A DNA stretch of 64,000 bases, from the NCBI GenBank assembly GCA_046533895.1, contig JAWDOK010000007.1, positions 1-64,000 of the forward strand, given 5' to 3'. The DNA is from Acidianus hospitalis. GTDB taxonomy: Archaea; Thermoproteota; Thermoprotei_A; Sulfolobales; Sulfolobaceae. Below, piece by piece: positions 6,965-20,900 of this stretch. The notes beneath the pieces were generated by a model. The model searched no databases. It worked only from the letters and a program-made list of their open reading frames with translations, and was not told where the DNA came from. The position numbers were made by a program, and so were the translations under genes. Every line of letters begins with the position of its first letter. The first letter of the stretch is position 1.

Positions 6965-8212
6965 CTGATAAAGGTAAACGATCTCGAAATTCCTACTCTC
7001 GACGATATTAGCTTTTCTGGTAATAAGCTTTTAGTAAGAATTGATATTAACTCCCCAGTAGACCCAAAGACCGGTAAGTTAATTGACGATTCACGTATTA
7101 AAGCTTATAATGAAACTATAAAGGAGTTGGTAAATAAAGGGAATTCCTTAGTTTTAATTTCACATCAAGGCAGACCTGGAGATAGTGATTTTATTTCGCT
7201 TGAAGAGCACGCTGAGCTTTTGAGCAAAAACTTGGATATGAACGTAGAATTCGTGGAAGACGTAATGGGACCTTACGCTAGAGAGAGAATAAAAAATATG
7301 AAGAGCGGTGAAATAATTCTTTTAGATAACGTGAGATTCGTTTCTGAAGAGCTTATAGAAGCTCCGCCTATCCAACATGCTAAAAGCTATTTAGTTAAAA
7401 GGCTATCCCCTCTTTTTGACGGTTATGTTAATGACGCTTTTGCAACAGCTCACAGAAGTCAGGCTAGTATAGTAGGCTTTCCAATGGTTTTAAAATCCAC
7501 AGCCGGCAGGGTAATGGAAAAAGAAGTCTCGGCCTTGGCAAAGATTTTTAACGCTGACGAATTTCCTAAAGTTTTTGTCTTAGGTGGAGGTAAGGTTCTA
7601 GACAGTATAAGAATAATAGAGAATCTAGTAAAAAGGAGGTTAGCTGACAGAATTCTAACCGGTGGTTTAATCGCGGAACTTTTTGCGGTTGCCAAAGGTT
7701 TGGATTTAGGTAAAGAAAATATGCAGATATTGGAAAAGAAGGGGCTTATATCCTTAATTCCTAGGGCTAGGAAAATCCTTCTCTCTGGCGGCCCAATAGA
7801 AATTCCAGTAGACTTTAAGGTAGAGAAAGAAGGAGGAAAAGTCGCTGAGGAACCTAGTAATAAGGTTACTGGAGTAATAAAAGATATAGGGAGCACAACT
7901 GTGGGTATTTATTCATCATTTATAAAGGATGCAAAGGTAATAGTGATGAGGGGTCCAATGGGAGTAATAGAAGACGAAAGGTTTAGGGAAGGTAGTAAGA
8001 AATTACTTGATAGTGCGTTAGAAAGCCAAGGTTATCTTATAATAGGTGGAGGGCATATGATAAGCATGCTTGGCGGTAGTTCGGAAATAAATTCAAGCAA
8101 AGTTCACGTTTCAACTGGTGGTGGTGCATTGCTTTTATTTTTAGCTGGCGAAAGATTACCTGCACTCGAGGCTTTAGATCTTTCCTATAAAGAGGTGGTG
8201 AAGAAGAAATGA
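6965..8212 (+). CDS. pgk: Phosphoglycerate kinase
   Basis: Converts 1,3-bisphosphoglycerate and ADP to 3-phosphoglycerate and ATP in the cytoplasm. The N-domain substrate motif RIDINSPVD, then SHQGRPGD, DNVRF, NDAFATAHRSQAS, the nucleotide-binding GGGK and the C-terminal STGGGALLLFLAGERLPALEAL region (here in parts) are all present. The first in-frame ATG/GTG/TTG is TTG at 7127, inside the N-domain, so it cannot be the start. The frame is open from 6959; CTG at 6965 is six bases after GGTGA (6954-6958) and gives about 415 residues, the family length. ATA at 6968 is an alternative. The stop overlaps gapdh by four bases. Confidence 0.9.
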   Translation: MIKVNDLEIPTLDDISFSGNKLLVRIDINSPVDPKTGKLIDDSRIKAYNETIKELVNKGNSLVLISHQGRPGDSDFISLEEHAELLSKNLDMNVEFVEDVMGPYARERIKNMKSGEIILLDNVRFVSEELIEAPPIQHAKSYLVKRLSPLFDGYVNDAFATAHRSQASIVGFPMVLKSTAGRVMEKEVSALAKIFNADEFPKVFVLGGGKVLDSIRIIENLVKRRLADRILTGGLIAELFAVAKGLDLGKENMQILEKKGLISLIPRARKILLSGGPIEIPVDFKVEKEGGKVAEEPSNKVTGVIKDIGSTTVGIYSSFIKDAKVIVMRGPMGVIEDERFREGSKKLLDSALESQGYLIIGGGHMISMLGGSSEINSSKVHVSTGGGALLLFLAGERLPALEALDLSYKEVVKKK

Positions 8213-9231
8213 TTAAAGTAGCATTAAATGGTTATGGAACTATTGGGAAAAGAGTGGCTAACGCAATTATGTTACAACCCGATATGAAGTTAATAGGCAT
8301 TGCAAAAACTTCGCCTAATTATGAGGCATTTATAGCACAAAAAATGGGTATAAATATCTTCGTTCCTCAGGAATCAATTAAATCCTTTGATGAGGCAGGG
8401 ATAAAAGTTGCGGGAAATATAGAGGATATGATAAAAGAGGCTGATATTGTAGTTGATGCTACTCCTAATGGAGTCGGTGCTCAATATAAGGAACTTTATC
8501 AAAAATTTAGTAAAAATGCGATATTTCAAGGAGGAGAAAAAGCTAACGTTGCAGATGTTTCTTTCTCCTCTCTTTGTAATTATAATGAAGCTATAGGAAA
8601 GAAATACATAAGAGTGGTGTCCTGTAATACTACTGCGTTACTTAGAACTATATGCACTTTAAACAAACTAAATAAAGTCGAAAAAGTTAGGGCTACAATA
8701 GTTAGAAGGGCCGCAGATCCTAAAGAGGTTAAAAAGGGTCCTATAAACGCTTTAGTACCGGACCCTGCTTCAGTCCCTAGTCATCACGCTAAGGACGTTA
8801 ATAGCGTGCTTAAAGATCTGGATATAATCACAATGGCAGTTATTGCTCCAACAACATATATGCACATGCATTTACTTAACGTAACTCTTAAGTCTCAAGT
8901 AAGTAAAGAGGACGTCATAAATCAGTTTTTGAATACAAATAGGTTTCTGCTTGTAAGAGGTAAATCAAAAGTTAATTCTACTGCGGAAATTATTGAGGTT
9001 GCAAGAGATTTAGGTAGAATAAGGAATGATATTCCGGAAGTAGTAATATTTGAGGATTCAATTTATACTATGGGTAATGAAGTATTTTTAATGTACGCGG
9101 TTCATCAAGAGTCTATAGTAGTTCCTGAGAACATCGATGCAATAAGGGCTTCGTTAAATTTGGCCAGTGCAGAAGACTCGATAAAAATAACAAATACTAG
9201 TCTAAATATAGGTAAAGGGTATCTTATATGA
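8209..9231 (+). CDS. gap: Glyceraldehyde-3-phosphate dehydrogenase (phosphorylating, archaeal type)
   Basis: A 340-residue enzyme, the usual length of archaeal type II GAPDH. It has the Rossmann motif NGYGTIGKRV at residues 7-16, the catalytic cysteine in VSCNTTALLRT near residue 140, and the conserved PDPASVPSHHAKDV segment. In Sulfolobales this enzyme, with PGK, works mainly in gluconeogenesis, since a non-phosphorylating GAPN serves glycolysis. The ATGA overlap with pgk and a four-base overlap with the downstream stress protein gene show a single operon. Confidence 0.96.
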   Translation: MIKVALNGYGTIGKRVANAIMLQPDMKLIGIAKTSPNYEAFIAQKMGINIFVPQESIKSFDEAGIKVAGNIEDMIKEADIVVDATPNGVGAQYKELYQKFSKNAIFQGGEKANVADVSFSSLCNYNEAIGKKYIRVVSCNTTALLRTICTLNKLNKVEKVRATIVRRAADPKEVKKGPINALVPDPASVPSHHAKDVNSVLKDLDIITMAVIAPTTYMHMHLLNVTLKSQVSKEDVINQFLNTNRFLLVRGKSKVNSTAEIIEVARDLGRIRNDIPEVVIFEDSIYTMGNEVFLMYAVHQESIVVPENIDAIRASLNLASAEDSIKITNTSLNIGKGYLI

Positions 9232-9635
9232 GCTCTCCGACATATACCGTAAGTTTATGGTTTAGAAGAATCTTAGTTCCCGTGGATGGATCAGAAAATA
9301 GTATGAGAGCTTTAGAATTGGCAACAGATTTTAGCCTTAGATATGGTTCTAAAGTTACAGTAATTCACGTATGTAACACTTGTGAGGAAGCCGAGCATGT
9401 TAAGAAAAAAGTTGAGGAAAGGATAGGAGATAAAATAGATTATGATTTTAAAATAATAAAAATGTCTAATGACAGTAGTGTTCCTAATGAGATCTTAAAA
9501 GTGATAAATGAGGACACTTTTGATGCAGTAATCATGGGTTCTAGAGGTACTTCAGTCAACAGTGATATAAATATAGGATCAACAGTGTTATCTGTTGCAG
9601 CAAATGCTTCAATAACTGTTATAATTGTTAGATAA
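9228..9635 (+). CDS. Universal stress protein (UspA family)
   Basis: A 135-residue single Usp domain: RRILVPVDGSENSMRALELA at the start and the ATP-binding end GSRG-(9)-GS-T-V with SVAANASITVIIV. Such proteins dimerise and bind ATP; their cellular role is not well defined. It is the third gene of the pgk operon, overlapping gap by four bases (ATGA). Its 3' end overlaps convergent glyA by eight bases. Confidence 0.9.
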   Translation: MSSPTYTVSLWFRRILVPVDGSENSMRALELATDFSLRYGSKVTVIHVCNTCEEAEHVKKKVEERIGDKIDYDFKIIKMSNDSSVPNEILKVINEDTFDAVIMGSRGTSVNSDINIGSTVLSVAANASITVIIVR

Positions 9636-10923
9636 TCATTGGAATACTCTTGCTGGAGTAACTTGATAGGTCAACGTTAAATGTGTATTTTACTTCAAGG
9701 AATCTCTTTCTTAGTTCTATTACTTCTTTCCTGACTTCTTTAGGATCTTTACCATCTATTGCCACTTTCTTCATTAATTCGGCAATTTCGTCCATTTCGT
9801 CTTCTCTCATTCCATATCTAGTCATTTCTTGTACTCCTATTCTTAATCCGCTAGGATTACTGACAGTTTCTGGAGTGTCACAAGGCAATAAGTTTTTATT
9901 TACTATTATATTGGCCTCCTCTAGCAATTTGGCTATTTTAGCCCCTCCACCCAGTTCTCTAACGTTAACTGCAACTTGGTGGCTTTTAGTGTATCCTAAG
10001 TGTTCTCCTACTACCTTAAATCCTCTCTCCGCTAAAGCCTCTGCAAGTTTTTTCGCATTCTTAGTTATTTGTGAAGCGTAATCTTTACCGAAGTATTTCA
10101 TTTCTATTAAAGTAACGGCAGTTGCTGGCAGTCTGTGTAAATGATGATTACTTACAAACCATGGAAAGATTGTTCTTGATATTTCTTTGAACAGCTCATC
10201 ATCATTTGATAGTATAGAACCTCCTTGAGGTCCAGGAAAAGTCTTATGAGTGGAGGTCGTCATTACATCTGCTCCTTCATCTAGTGGATTACTCCAAGCT
10301 TTACCAACTATTAATCCGTAAACGTGAGCAGCGTCATAAACTAGTTTTGCCCCGACTGCATGAACGTGAGGAGCAAGCTCTTTTGTAGGATGAGGGAATA
10401 AATATAAGCTTCCTCCAAGAACTACGAATTTTGGTTTAACCTCTTCTATCATTTTAATAGCCTTATCTACATCAACGTTTATGTTTTCTTTATCAAAAGG
10501 CATTTCTATATGTTGTATTCCTAGTGCTCCTAAAGTTCCGAACTTTGTGTGACTTACGTGAGAGCCTGCCTGAACTGGAGCTATTAATGCCTTATCTCCA
10601 GGGTTTGCTAAAATTCTGAATACTGCAGCGTTGGCTATTGTTCCACTTATTGGCCTTAGGTCGGAGTTTTTAGCCGGAGTTACTTCGTTCATTAATTCTA
10701 TTGCTAGGCTCTCTATTTCGTCAACATATTTTGTACCTTGATAAAACCTCTTGTAAGGCTTACCTTCAGCGTATCTTGACATGAAATCGCTCATATATAC
10801 TGCCTCTGCTAGTGGGCTCATCACGTTCTCTGACGCTATCAGATTTATTGTTTCAGTTCTTCTCCACGTATTTTGTTCTTTAGTTAATTGAATAACTTTC
10901 GTTAACTCTTCGGGCAATTCCAT
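9628..10923 (-). CDS. glyA: Serine hydroxymethyltransferase
   Basis: A 431-residue PLP enzyme that interconverts serine and glycine using a tetrahydropterin C1 carrier, which in Sulfolobales is probably a methanopterin-like pterin. The Schiff-base lysine is in TSTHKTFPGPQGG, the aspartate of the PLP ring in YDAAHVYG, and the N-terminus has NLIASENVMSP. Length fits archaeal SHMT. It stands as a single leftward gene with 26 bases to the downstream end of the mevalonate cluster, which may feed transcription into it. Confidence 0.96.
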   Translation of the reverse strand: MELPEELTKVIQLTKEQNTWRRTETINLIASENVMSPLAEAVYMSDFMSRYAEGKPYKRFYQGTKYVDEIESLAIELMNEVTPAKNSDLRPISGTIANAAVFRILANPGDKALIAPVQAGSHVSHTKFGTLGALGIQHIEMPFDKENINVDVDKAIKMIEEVKPKFVVLGGSLYLFPHPTKELAPHVHAVGAKLVYDAAHVYGLIVGKAWSNPLDEGADVMTTSTHKTFPGPQGGSILSNDDELFKEISRTIFPWFVSNHHLHRLPATAVTLIEMKYFGKDYASQITKNAKKLAEALAERGFKVVGEHLGYTKSHQVAVNVRELGGGAKIAKLLEEANIIVNKNLLPCDTPETVSNPSGLRIGVQEMTRYGMREDEMDEIAELMKKVAIDGKDPKEVRKEVIELRKRFLEVKYTFNVDLSSYSSKSIPMII

Positions 10924-10949
10924 GGCTTATAGTTTCACAAAAGAGAAAA

Positions 10950-12179
10950 TTAAGCTTTTATGCCCCTACCTAACATCTTGTGAGCTCTGCCTAACTCCTT
11001 ATTACTAAGTGCTGAAAGCAGATTTAATTCTCCTGCCAGCACTGTTGATGCAATTATTTCAGCAAATTTTTTGACATTACTCCCTGGTGGATTTCCTCCA
11101 CCAGCAACCCCCATGATTGATAATGCTTCTCTTTGAGTAGGTAGTCTTGTTCCTCCACCGACAGTTCCCACTTCAAGTGATGGCAAAGTCACGCTTATAT
11201 AAAGATCTTCTCCTCTAACTTCAGTCCAAGTATATCCACTACTGCTTTCTACTACTTGCGCCATATCTTGCCCTGTAGCAAGAAAAATTGCGGCAATTAT
11301 GTTAGCAAAATGCGCATTAAATTGATAAACATTTCCTGCTCTTGCACTTCCTAACAAGTTTTTCCTTAAATTTACTTCATGTATTGCTTCAGCCGTAGTG
11401 TGAAGAACTTCCTTAAGTATTGTTGAAGGTATTAAAGTTTCGGCAATAACAGTTTTGCCTCTACCAAAAATTGAGTTAACCATTGATTGCTTTTTGTCAC
11501 TACACATATTTCCGCTAACTGCAATGCATTTTGCTTCGGTAAACTCGCTTTCTATAAAATTGCAAATTGCCTCAGAGGCTATAGTAGCCATGTTCATGCC
11601 CATAGCATCTCCTGTCTCAAATACGAATCTTAACCATACATTATTTCCTAAAACAAAAGGTTGTATTTCTTTCAATTTTCCGTGAGAAGTAGTTGATTCT
11701 GCTACTTCCTTTATTTTATCTAAATTTTTATTTATCCACTGCAAAAAATTTACCACGCTGTCTATATTAGGTAATTTAAATACTGGTGCTCTAGCCATAC
11801 CGTCAAAAATTATCTTAACTTTAGCTCCTCCAGCCTTTGTAATTGCCTTACAACCTCTATTTACGCTAGCGATTAACGCTCCTTCGGTAGTTGCGAGCGG
11901 AACGTAAAAATTACCCTTAGCATAATCTCCATTAACTTTTAAAGGGCCTACTATGCCGACTGGTATTTGTATTCCACCTATTACATTTTCTGCATTTCTA
12001 TTTTTTATCTCAGAATAGTCTAAAATTGTTGAACCTATGGAAGGTAAACTTATGCCAAGAATTTTTTCTAATGCAAGCCTTCTTGCAACCATTGCAGCAT
12101 TTGCTTCCAAAAAATTATCAATTTCATGAAGCTCTATTTCCCCTTTAACAGCTTTTTCTACTATCTCATCTATGTTCAT
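10950..12179 (-). CDS. hmgA: 3-hydroxy-3-methylglutaryl-CoA reductase (NADPH, class I)
   Basis: Reduces HMG-CoA to mevalonate, the committed step to archaeal isoprenoid lipids. The 409 residues show ENVIGGIQIPVGIVGPL near residue 64, the EGALIASVNRG motif, GDAMGMNMATIASEA, the DKKQS catalytic lysine region and the C-terminal His in RAHKMLGRG. It is a soluble class I enzyme without membrane segments. It overlaps the upstream DUF35 gene by 14 bases and is the last gene of the mevalonate cluster. Confidence 0.97.
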   Translation of the reverse strand: MNIDEIVEKAVKGEIELHEIDNFLEANAAMVARRLALEKILGISLPSIGSTILDYSEIKNRNAENVIGGIQIPVGIVGPLKVNGDYAKGNFYVPLATTEGALIASVNRGCKAITKAGGAKVKIIFDGMARAPVFKLPNIDSVVNFLQWINKNLDKIKEVAESTTSHGKLKEIQPFVLGNNVWLRFVFETGDAMGMNMATIASEAICNFIESEFTEAKCIAVSGNMCSDKKQSMVNSIFGRGKTVIAETLIPSTILKEVLHTTAEAIHEVNLRKNLLGSARAGNVYQFNAHFANIIAAIFLATGQDMAQVVESSSGYTWTEVRGEDLYISVTLPSLEVGTVGGGTRLPTQREALSIMGVAGGGNPPGSNVKKFAEIIASTVLAGELNLLSALSNKELGRAHKMLGRGIKA

Positions 12180-12573
12180 CTTCTACCAGCCTAAATTTTA
12201 TACCGTATTCTATCAAGCCATTACTTGAGTCTGCCTTTAACCTCCTTATGACCGCTTCTACTCTAGAGTTATCTTTAATTTCGCCAGTAATGTCTGTTAA
12301 TGGGGCTACAATTTCAATGCCTTCATCTAATCTTATCAAACCTACGTACTCTGGAGATGTTTTTTCAAAGCCTGGTCTAGTTTGATATGATACAGTATAT
12401 GAAATTAGAGTTCCACGTCCGCTTAATTTTACTTTAGAGACGCTTGTAGAACCGCATTTATTACATATTTCTCTGTAAGGGAAGAATAGATTACCGCATT
12501 TATTGCACTTGCCTGCGATTAATGAATATAGGCTCTCCTTATTTCTCCAAACTTGTGCAGGAAACACTTTCAT
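12166..12573 (-). CDS. DUF35 zinc-ribbon/OB-fold CoA-binding protein
   Basis: A 135-residue protein with an N-terminal rubredoxin-like zinc ribbon, C-x2-C at CNKC (residues 24-27) and again at CNKC after REI, followed by an OB-fold (SGRGTLISYTVSY through VEAVIRRL). In methanogens the DUF35 subunit bridges thiolase and HMG-CoA synthase in one complex and channels acetoacetyl-CoA. Its place between those genes and HMG-CoA reductase here supports the same role. Three bases separate it from the thiolase gene. Confidence 0.9.
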   Translation of the reverse strand: MKVFPAQVWRNKESLYSLIAGKCNKCGNLFFPYREICNKCGSTSVSKVKLSGRGTLISYTVSYQTRPGFEKTSPEYVGLIRLDEGIEIVAPLTDITGEIKDNSRVEAVIRRLKADSSNGLIEYGIKFRLVEDEHR

Positions 12574-12576
12574 TTT

Positions 12577-13643
12577 TTAACACCTCTTTAATCCAATTAC
12601 GTAAGCTGAAGTACCTAAATCGTCCGTTGATATTATCACTCCTTTTTCGCCTTGTGCCCTCTTGCCTGGGAAAGAACCTGCTAATTGCATGAAAGATTCT
12701 GCAAGTTGATAAATTCCAGTAGCTCCACCTGGGTATCCTCTAGATTTTAAACCACCGCTATAATTCACTTGAATTGAGTCTAGCATATTCAAAGATTTGC
12801 CCTTTTCGAAGCCTATCTCTTCTAAGATTAGTGCTGCATTAATGCTATAAGAATCGTGAATTTCCATGAAATCTGCTTTGTATTCACTAAATTGTGAATA
12901 GGCTTGTCTTACTGCAGGCATACTCAGCGTTGTAAATTCTGAAACTGCTGATGAAACGCCGGTTATTTTTACTTTAATCTCCGGTTTAAACTCCTCATTA
13001 GTAAGCAATACTGCCGCTGCGCCGTCTGCTCTTGGTGAAGTATCGAATAGTCTAAGAGGTTCAGAAATAATTTGTGATTCCTCTATAGTTTTCTTATCTA
13101 CTTGGAATTTTAAATAAGCAAAAGGATTTTCTGAACCGTATTTATGCATTGCTAAAGGCCATTGGGTGAAATAATCGTAATCTACACCGTAAGTCTTCAT
13201 GTATTGTTTCATTTGTAACGCTGCAAATGACTGTAAAGTTAGTCCTTCTCTATATCCAAATTTTTCGTCTAAATTCTCTGCAGTTATTTCGTTGAGATAG
13301 CTAGTAGGAAAGTCACCCATTTTTTCTACGCCTATTAATAATACAGACTTAACTAACCCAGATTTTATCATGTAATAAGCCGTCTCTATTGCAGCACCGC
13401 CGCTGGCATCTCCATTTTCTATTCTGGTTGTGAATCCTGAAAAACCTAACATGCTGGAAACCTTACTAGCTAAAAGGACTTGATTAACTGTAGTCTCCGA
13501 ATAAGCATTTGCTAAAATTATTGCGTCTGGCTTTATTTGAGAGTTAAACTTACTCATTACCTCTGCTACTAAGTCTACTAAGTTTTTCTCATAATACCTA
13601 TCTATTTTTATCATTGAAGAATCATAAACTAAGACGTCTGTCA

Positions 13644-13644
<1 letters not shown>
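12577..13644 (-). CDS. Thiolase-family protein of the mevalonate cluster, catalytic Cys missing
   Basis: A 355-residue thiolase/SCP-x fold protein in the position of acetoacetyl-CoA thiolase. The fold signatures are clear (GVEKM near residue 107, EIHDSYSINAALILEE, VNYSGGLKSRGYPGGATG). However, the nucleophile position, normally E-x-A-C-A-S-G, reads ENGDASGG, with Asp for Cys, and the GHP histidine reads GYP. As written it should not do classical Claisen condensation. It may be a structural partner for HMG-CoA synthase and DUF35, or have altered chemistry. Its ATG overlaps the HMG-CoA synthase stop by one base. Confidence 0.85.
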
Positions 13645-14690
<1,046 letters not shown>

Positions 14691-14725
14691 CTTAATAACT
14701 CCTCTTTGTATTTTTTAAAGATTTT

Positions 14726-14756
14726 CTATTGTCGATAGACCTAATAGACTATTGTC
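14726..14756 (-). promoter_or_regulatory. Paired CTATTGTC repeats upstream of the mevalonate promoter
   Basis: CTATTGTC occurs at 14726-14733 and 14749-14756, 23 bp apart (about two helical turns), directly upstream of the TATA region of HMG-CoA synthase. Between them are partial inverted copies (GATAGAC, TAGACT). The arrangement looks like an operator for a dimeric regulator. No regulator is identified. Confidence 0.4.
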
Positions 14757-14764
14757 TATAAAAA

Positions 14765-14822
14765 AGTAAAGTATGAAGACAAGGAAAAAGAAAGAATTAA
14801 TTAAAAGAGAAAAAAGAAAGAG
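14765..14822 (-). terminator. Pyrimidine-rich terminator after arginine decarboxylase
   Basis: On the leftward strand this stretch is almost entirely T and C with several runs of four to six T, right after the stop of the decarboxylase gene. T-rich tracts without hairpins are the usual crenarchaeal terminators. Confidence 0.4.
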
Positions 14823-14827
14823 AGGGT

Positions 14828-15214
14828 TTAATCGGAGCTTCTATCTGCATAAAATACCTGGTATCTTCTTGGTTTTAACGCCTTTACAATGTAATCAAAA
14901 GCAGCTTGCGGGTCACTTTGCTCTCCGCAAGTATAAACGTCAAGTGTGGCGTAATTATATTCATTCCATGTGTGAAGTGCTATATGACTTTCTTCCACTA
15001 AAGCTAGTACGGAAACCCCACCTTTTTTGCCTCCAAATGACCAAGACTTTGCTTCTACTAATTTCATGTTTGCTATCTTTACTGCCTCTAGAACTAACTT
15101 TTCTAGATATTCTCTGTCAGTAAGTAATTTAGGATCTATATCGTATAGGTTTCCGAATACATGCTTTCCTACAATTTTATCTTCAGAAGATTTGAGAACG
15201 AGTCTCTCTTCCAT
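14828..15214 (-). CDS. Pyruvoyl-dependent arginine decarboxylase proenzyme (AdoMetDC family)
   Basis: A 128-residue proenzyme of the S-adenosylmethionine decarboxylase family. Self-cleavage is expected between Glu and Ser in VEESHIALHTW, making the pyruvoyl group; GKHVFGNLYDID and VYTCGEQSDPQAAF are conserved. Crenarchaea have two such genes, one decarboxylating AdoMet and one arginine. The one next to the HMG-CoA synthase cluster in Saccharolobus solfataricus is the arginine decarboxylase, so I prefer that by synteny. The product is agmatine for polyamines and tRNA modification. AdoMet decarboxylase remains possible. Confidence 0.85.
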   Translation of the reverse strand: MEERLVLKSSEDKIVGKHVFGNLYDIDPKLLTDREYLEKLVLEAVKIANMKLVEAKSWSFGGKKGGVSVLALVEESHIALHTWNEYNYATLDVYTCGEQSDPQAAFDYIVKALKPRRYQVFYADRSSD

Positions 15215-15251
15215 TTCCTGTTCTATTACCCTCCACGTTTACATGAATAAT

Positions 15252-15269
15252 TTACATTTATAAATGTAA
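15252..15269 (-). promoter_or_regulatory. 18-bp palindrome containing the TATA box of arginine decarboxylase
   Basis: TTACATTTATAAATGTAA is a perfect palindrome whose centre, TTTATAAA, is also the best TATA box, about 46 bases before the ATG at 15214. A further CATGTAAA lies just downstream. A dimeric repressor bound here would block TBP. A GGAGGG site before the ATG fits a short leader. Confidence 0.55.
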
Positions 15270-15357
15270 CTGAGCAATTCTATTTGGATTATTTTATATG
15301 ATTTTATCTAGGTATTTTATCTTCCGAAAACTCTTTAATCGCTTAGATATTATAGAA

Positions 15358-15447
<90 letters not shown>

Positions 15448-16101
15448 CCACACTATTTTGATATTATTTGAGGTAAGAGAGACGAAGAAGAACTACCCAA
15501 TGTAACTCCATTTAGTTATCCTTATATATCTTCTGGAATTTTAGGTAAATATATATAACCCTTTAAGAATAATCCTACCAAATCAAATAGCTTGACAGAA
15601 TTTTTCATTATTACGAAATCATTGCTTATTATTGTTAATTCGCTAGACATTACAGTCTTATCAGCTTTATTTACAGTTTTTGCGTTTATGCCTCTTTTCC
15701 TGAGATTTGATGCTAACTCACCACTATGACTAATCTGCGAATCTAAAATTATTGTAAAAGATAGACCTAAAGAGTAACAAAATTCTGCGAATAAAATTAA
15801 TATATCTTCTATCCTGTCATCTCCTTTCTTTGAACCTAAGCCTAGATCTCTTACGAAACCATCATCGCATATAAATGCCTCATCGTTATCTAGGGCATTT
15901 AATATAGTTATTGCAACATTATAGCCGTCAATTACTACATTCTTTTCTAGGATCGTCTTTTCCTTTATTTCCTTAATTTCTTCGTCAGAATGAGTACATC
16001 TATAAAGAAGTAGTCTTTCCTTAAAAGAAAGAGAATATCTTCCAGTAACAAGGTCTAATGCGGGCTTTCTATTATATCCTCTATTTAACAAATATTTATA
16101 A

Positions 16102-18810
<2,709 letters not shown>

Positions 18811-18870
18811 CCTATAACAAAACAAGAAAACAAGAATTAAAGACTAATGTAGAATAATCAAAAAAAGTTT

Positions 18871-19188
<318 letters not shown>

Positions 19189-19231
19189 TTTTAATCATCT
19201 TCATCTTGTTAAGAGGAATTTAAAAGCTTTG

Positions 19232-20233
<1,002 letters not shown>

Positions 20234-20238
20234 TTTTA

Positions 20239-20895
20239 TCACTTAAGTTTAATTTCTACTGGTTTACCCATTGTGGTTTTCACATATATAGCTCTTATTA
20301 TTGAAGGCGATCTTATTTTGCCCTCTATTGCTGTTAATACTGCGTTAGCGTTTTCAGCTAAATCTTCTGGTTTTTGATCTTCTGTGCCTATAAATACTTG
20401 CGTATGAGGCTGATCTTTTGTCTTAACTATTGTAGTGTGTTTAAACCTCGTAATATACTCTGTTACATCTGCTGCAGAAGGTAAAGGAGTCGGAAACTTA
20501 CCTCTTGGTCCTAAAGCTGGACCTAATATCCTTCCAGCTAAGGCCATTGATTCAGAAGAGATTAAGAACCAGTCATTTTGCCTTGCATACTTCTTAATTA
20601 TTCTTTTTTGACCCATAAGTTTTTGTAATTCTTCCTTAGTTAATATTACATTTGGTTCAGCTTTCTTCGCGGATTCTAATTGTTCAAAAGATGGAACAAC
20701 TAGAACTTTCTTAACTTTAGATGGTATTTTAGGCAAAACTACCATTTCCCTAAGTTTTACGTCTCCTTTTTTCATGTCAACATCTTTGAAAGTTACTATT
20801 AAGTCTACGCTTTGAGTGAATTTTCTTTTAGGATTATTTTTCTCGGATAATGCCTCTTTTAATCCTTCTATTAGATTATCTTTTGGAACTATCAT
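20239..20895 (-). CDS. rpl1: Ribosomal protein L1
   Basis: A 218-residue L1, which forms the mobile L1 stalk and releases deacylated tRNA. Visible signatures are KFTQSVDLIVTFKDVDMKK (partial), the LGPALGPRGKFPTPLP motif and the C-terminal GKPVEIKLK. In archaea L1 often represses its own operon. The gene follows rpl11 after five bases. Confidence 0.97.
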   Translation of the reverse strand: MIVPKDNLIEGLKEALSEKNNPKRKFTQSVDLIVTFKDVDMKKGDVKLREMVVLPKIPSKVKKVLVVPSFEQLESAKKAEPNVILTKEELQKLMGQKRIIKKYARQNDWFLISSESMALAGRILGPALGPRGKFPTPLPSAADVTEYITRFKHTTIVKTKDQPHTQVFIGTEDQKPEDLAENANAVLTAIEGKIRSPSIIRAIYVKTTMGKPVEIKLK

Positions 20896-20900
20896 GACTA

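Noticed and set aside
7127..8212. PGK starting at TTG 7127
   Set aside because: It would delete the substrate-binding RIDINSPVD segment that is present in frame just upstream.
14773..15123. Rightward Lys/Arg-rich frame opposite arginine decarboxylase
   Set aside because: Its basic start is the complement of a pyrimidine-rich terminator and the rest is antisense to a clear gene.
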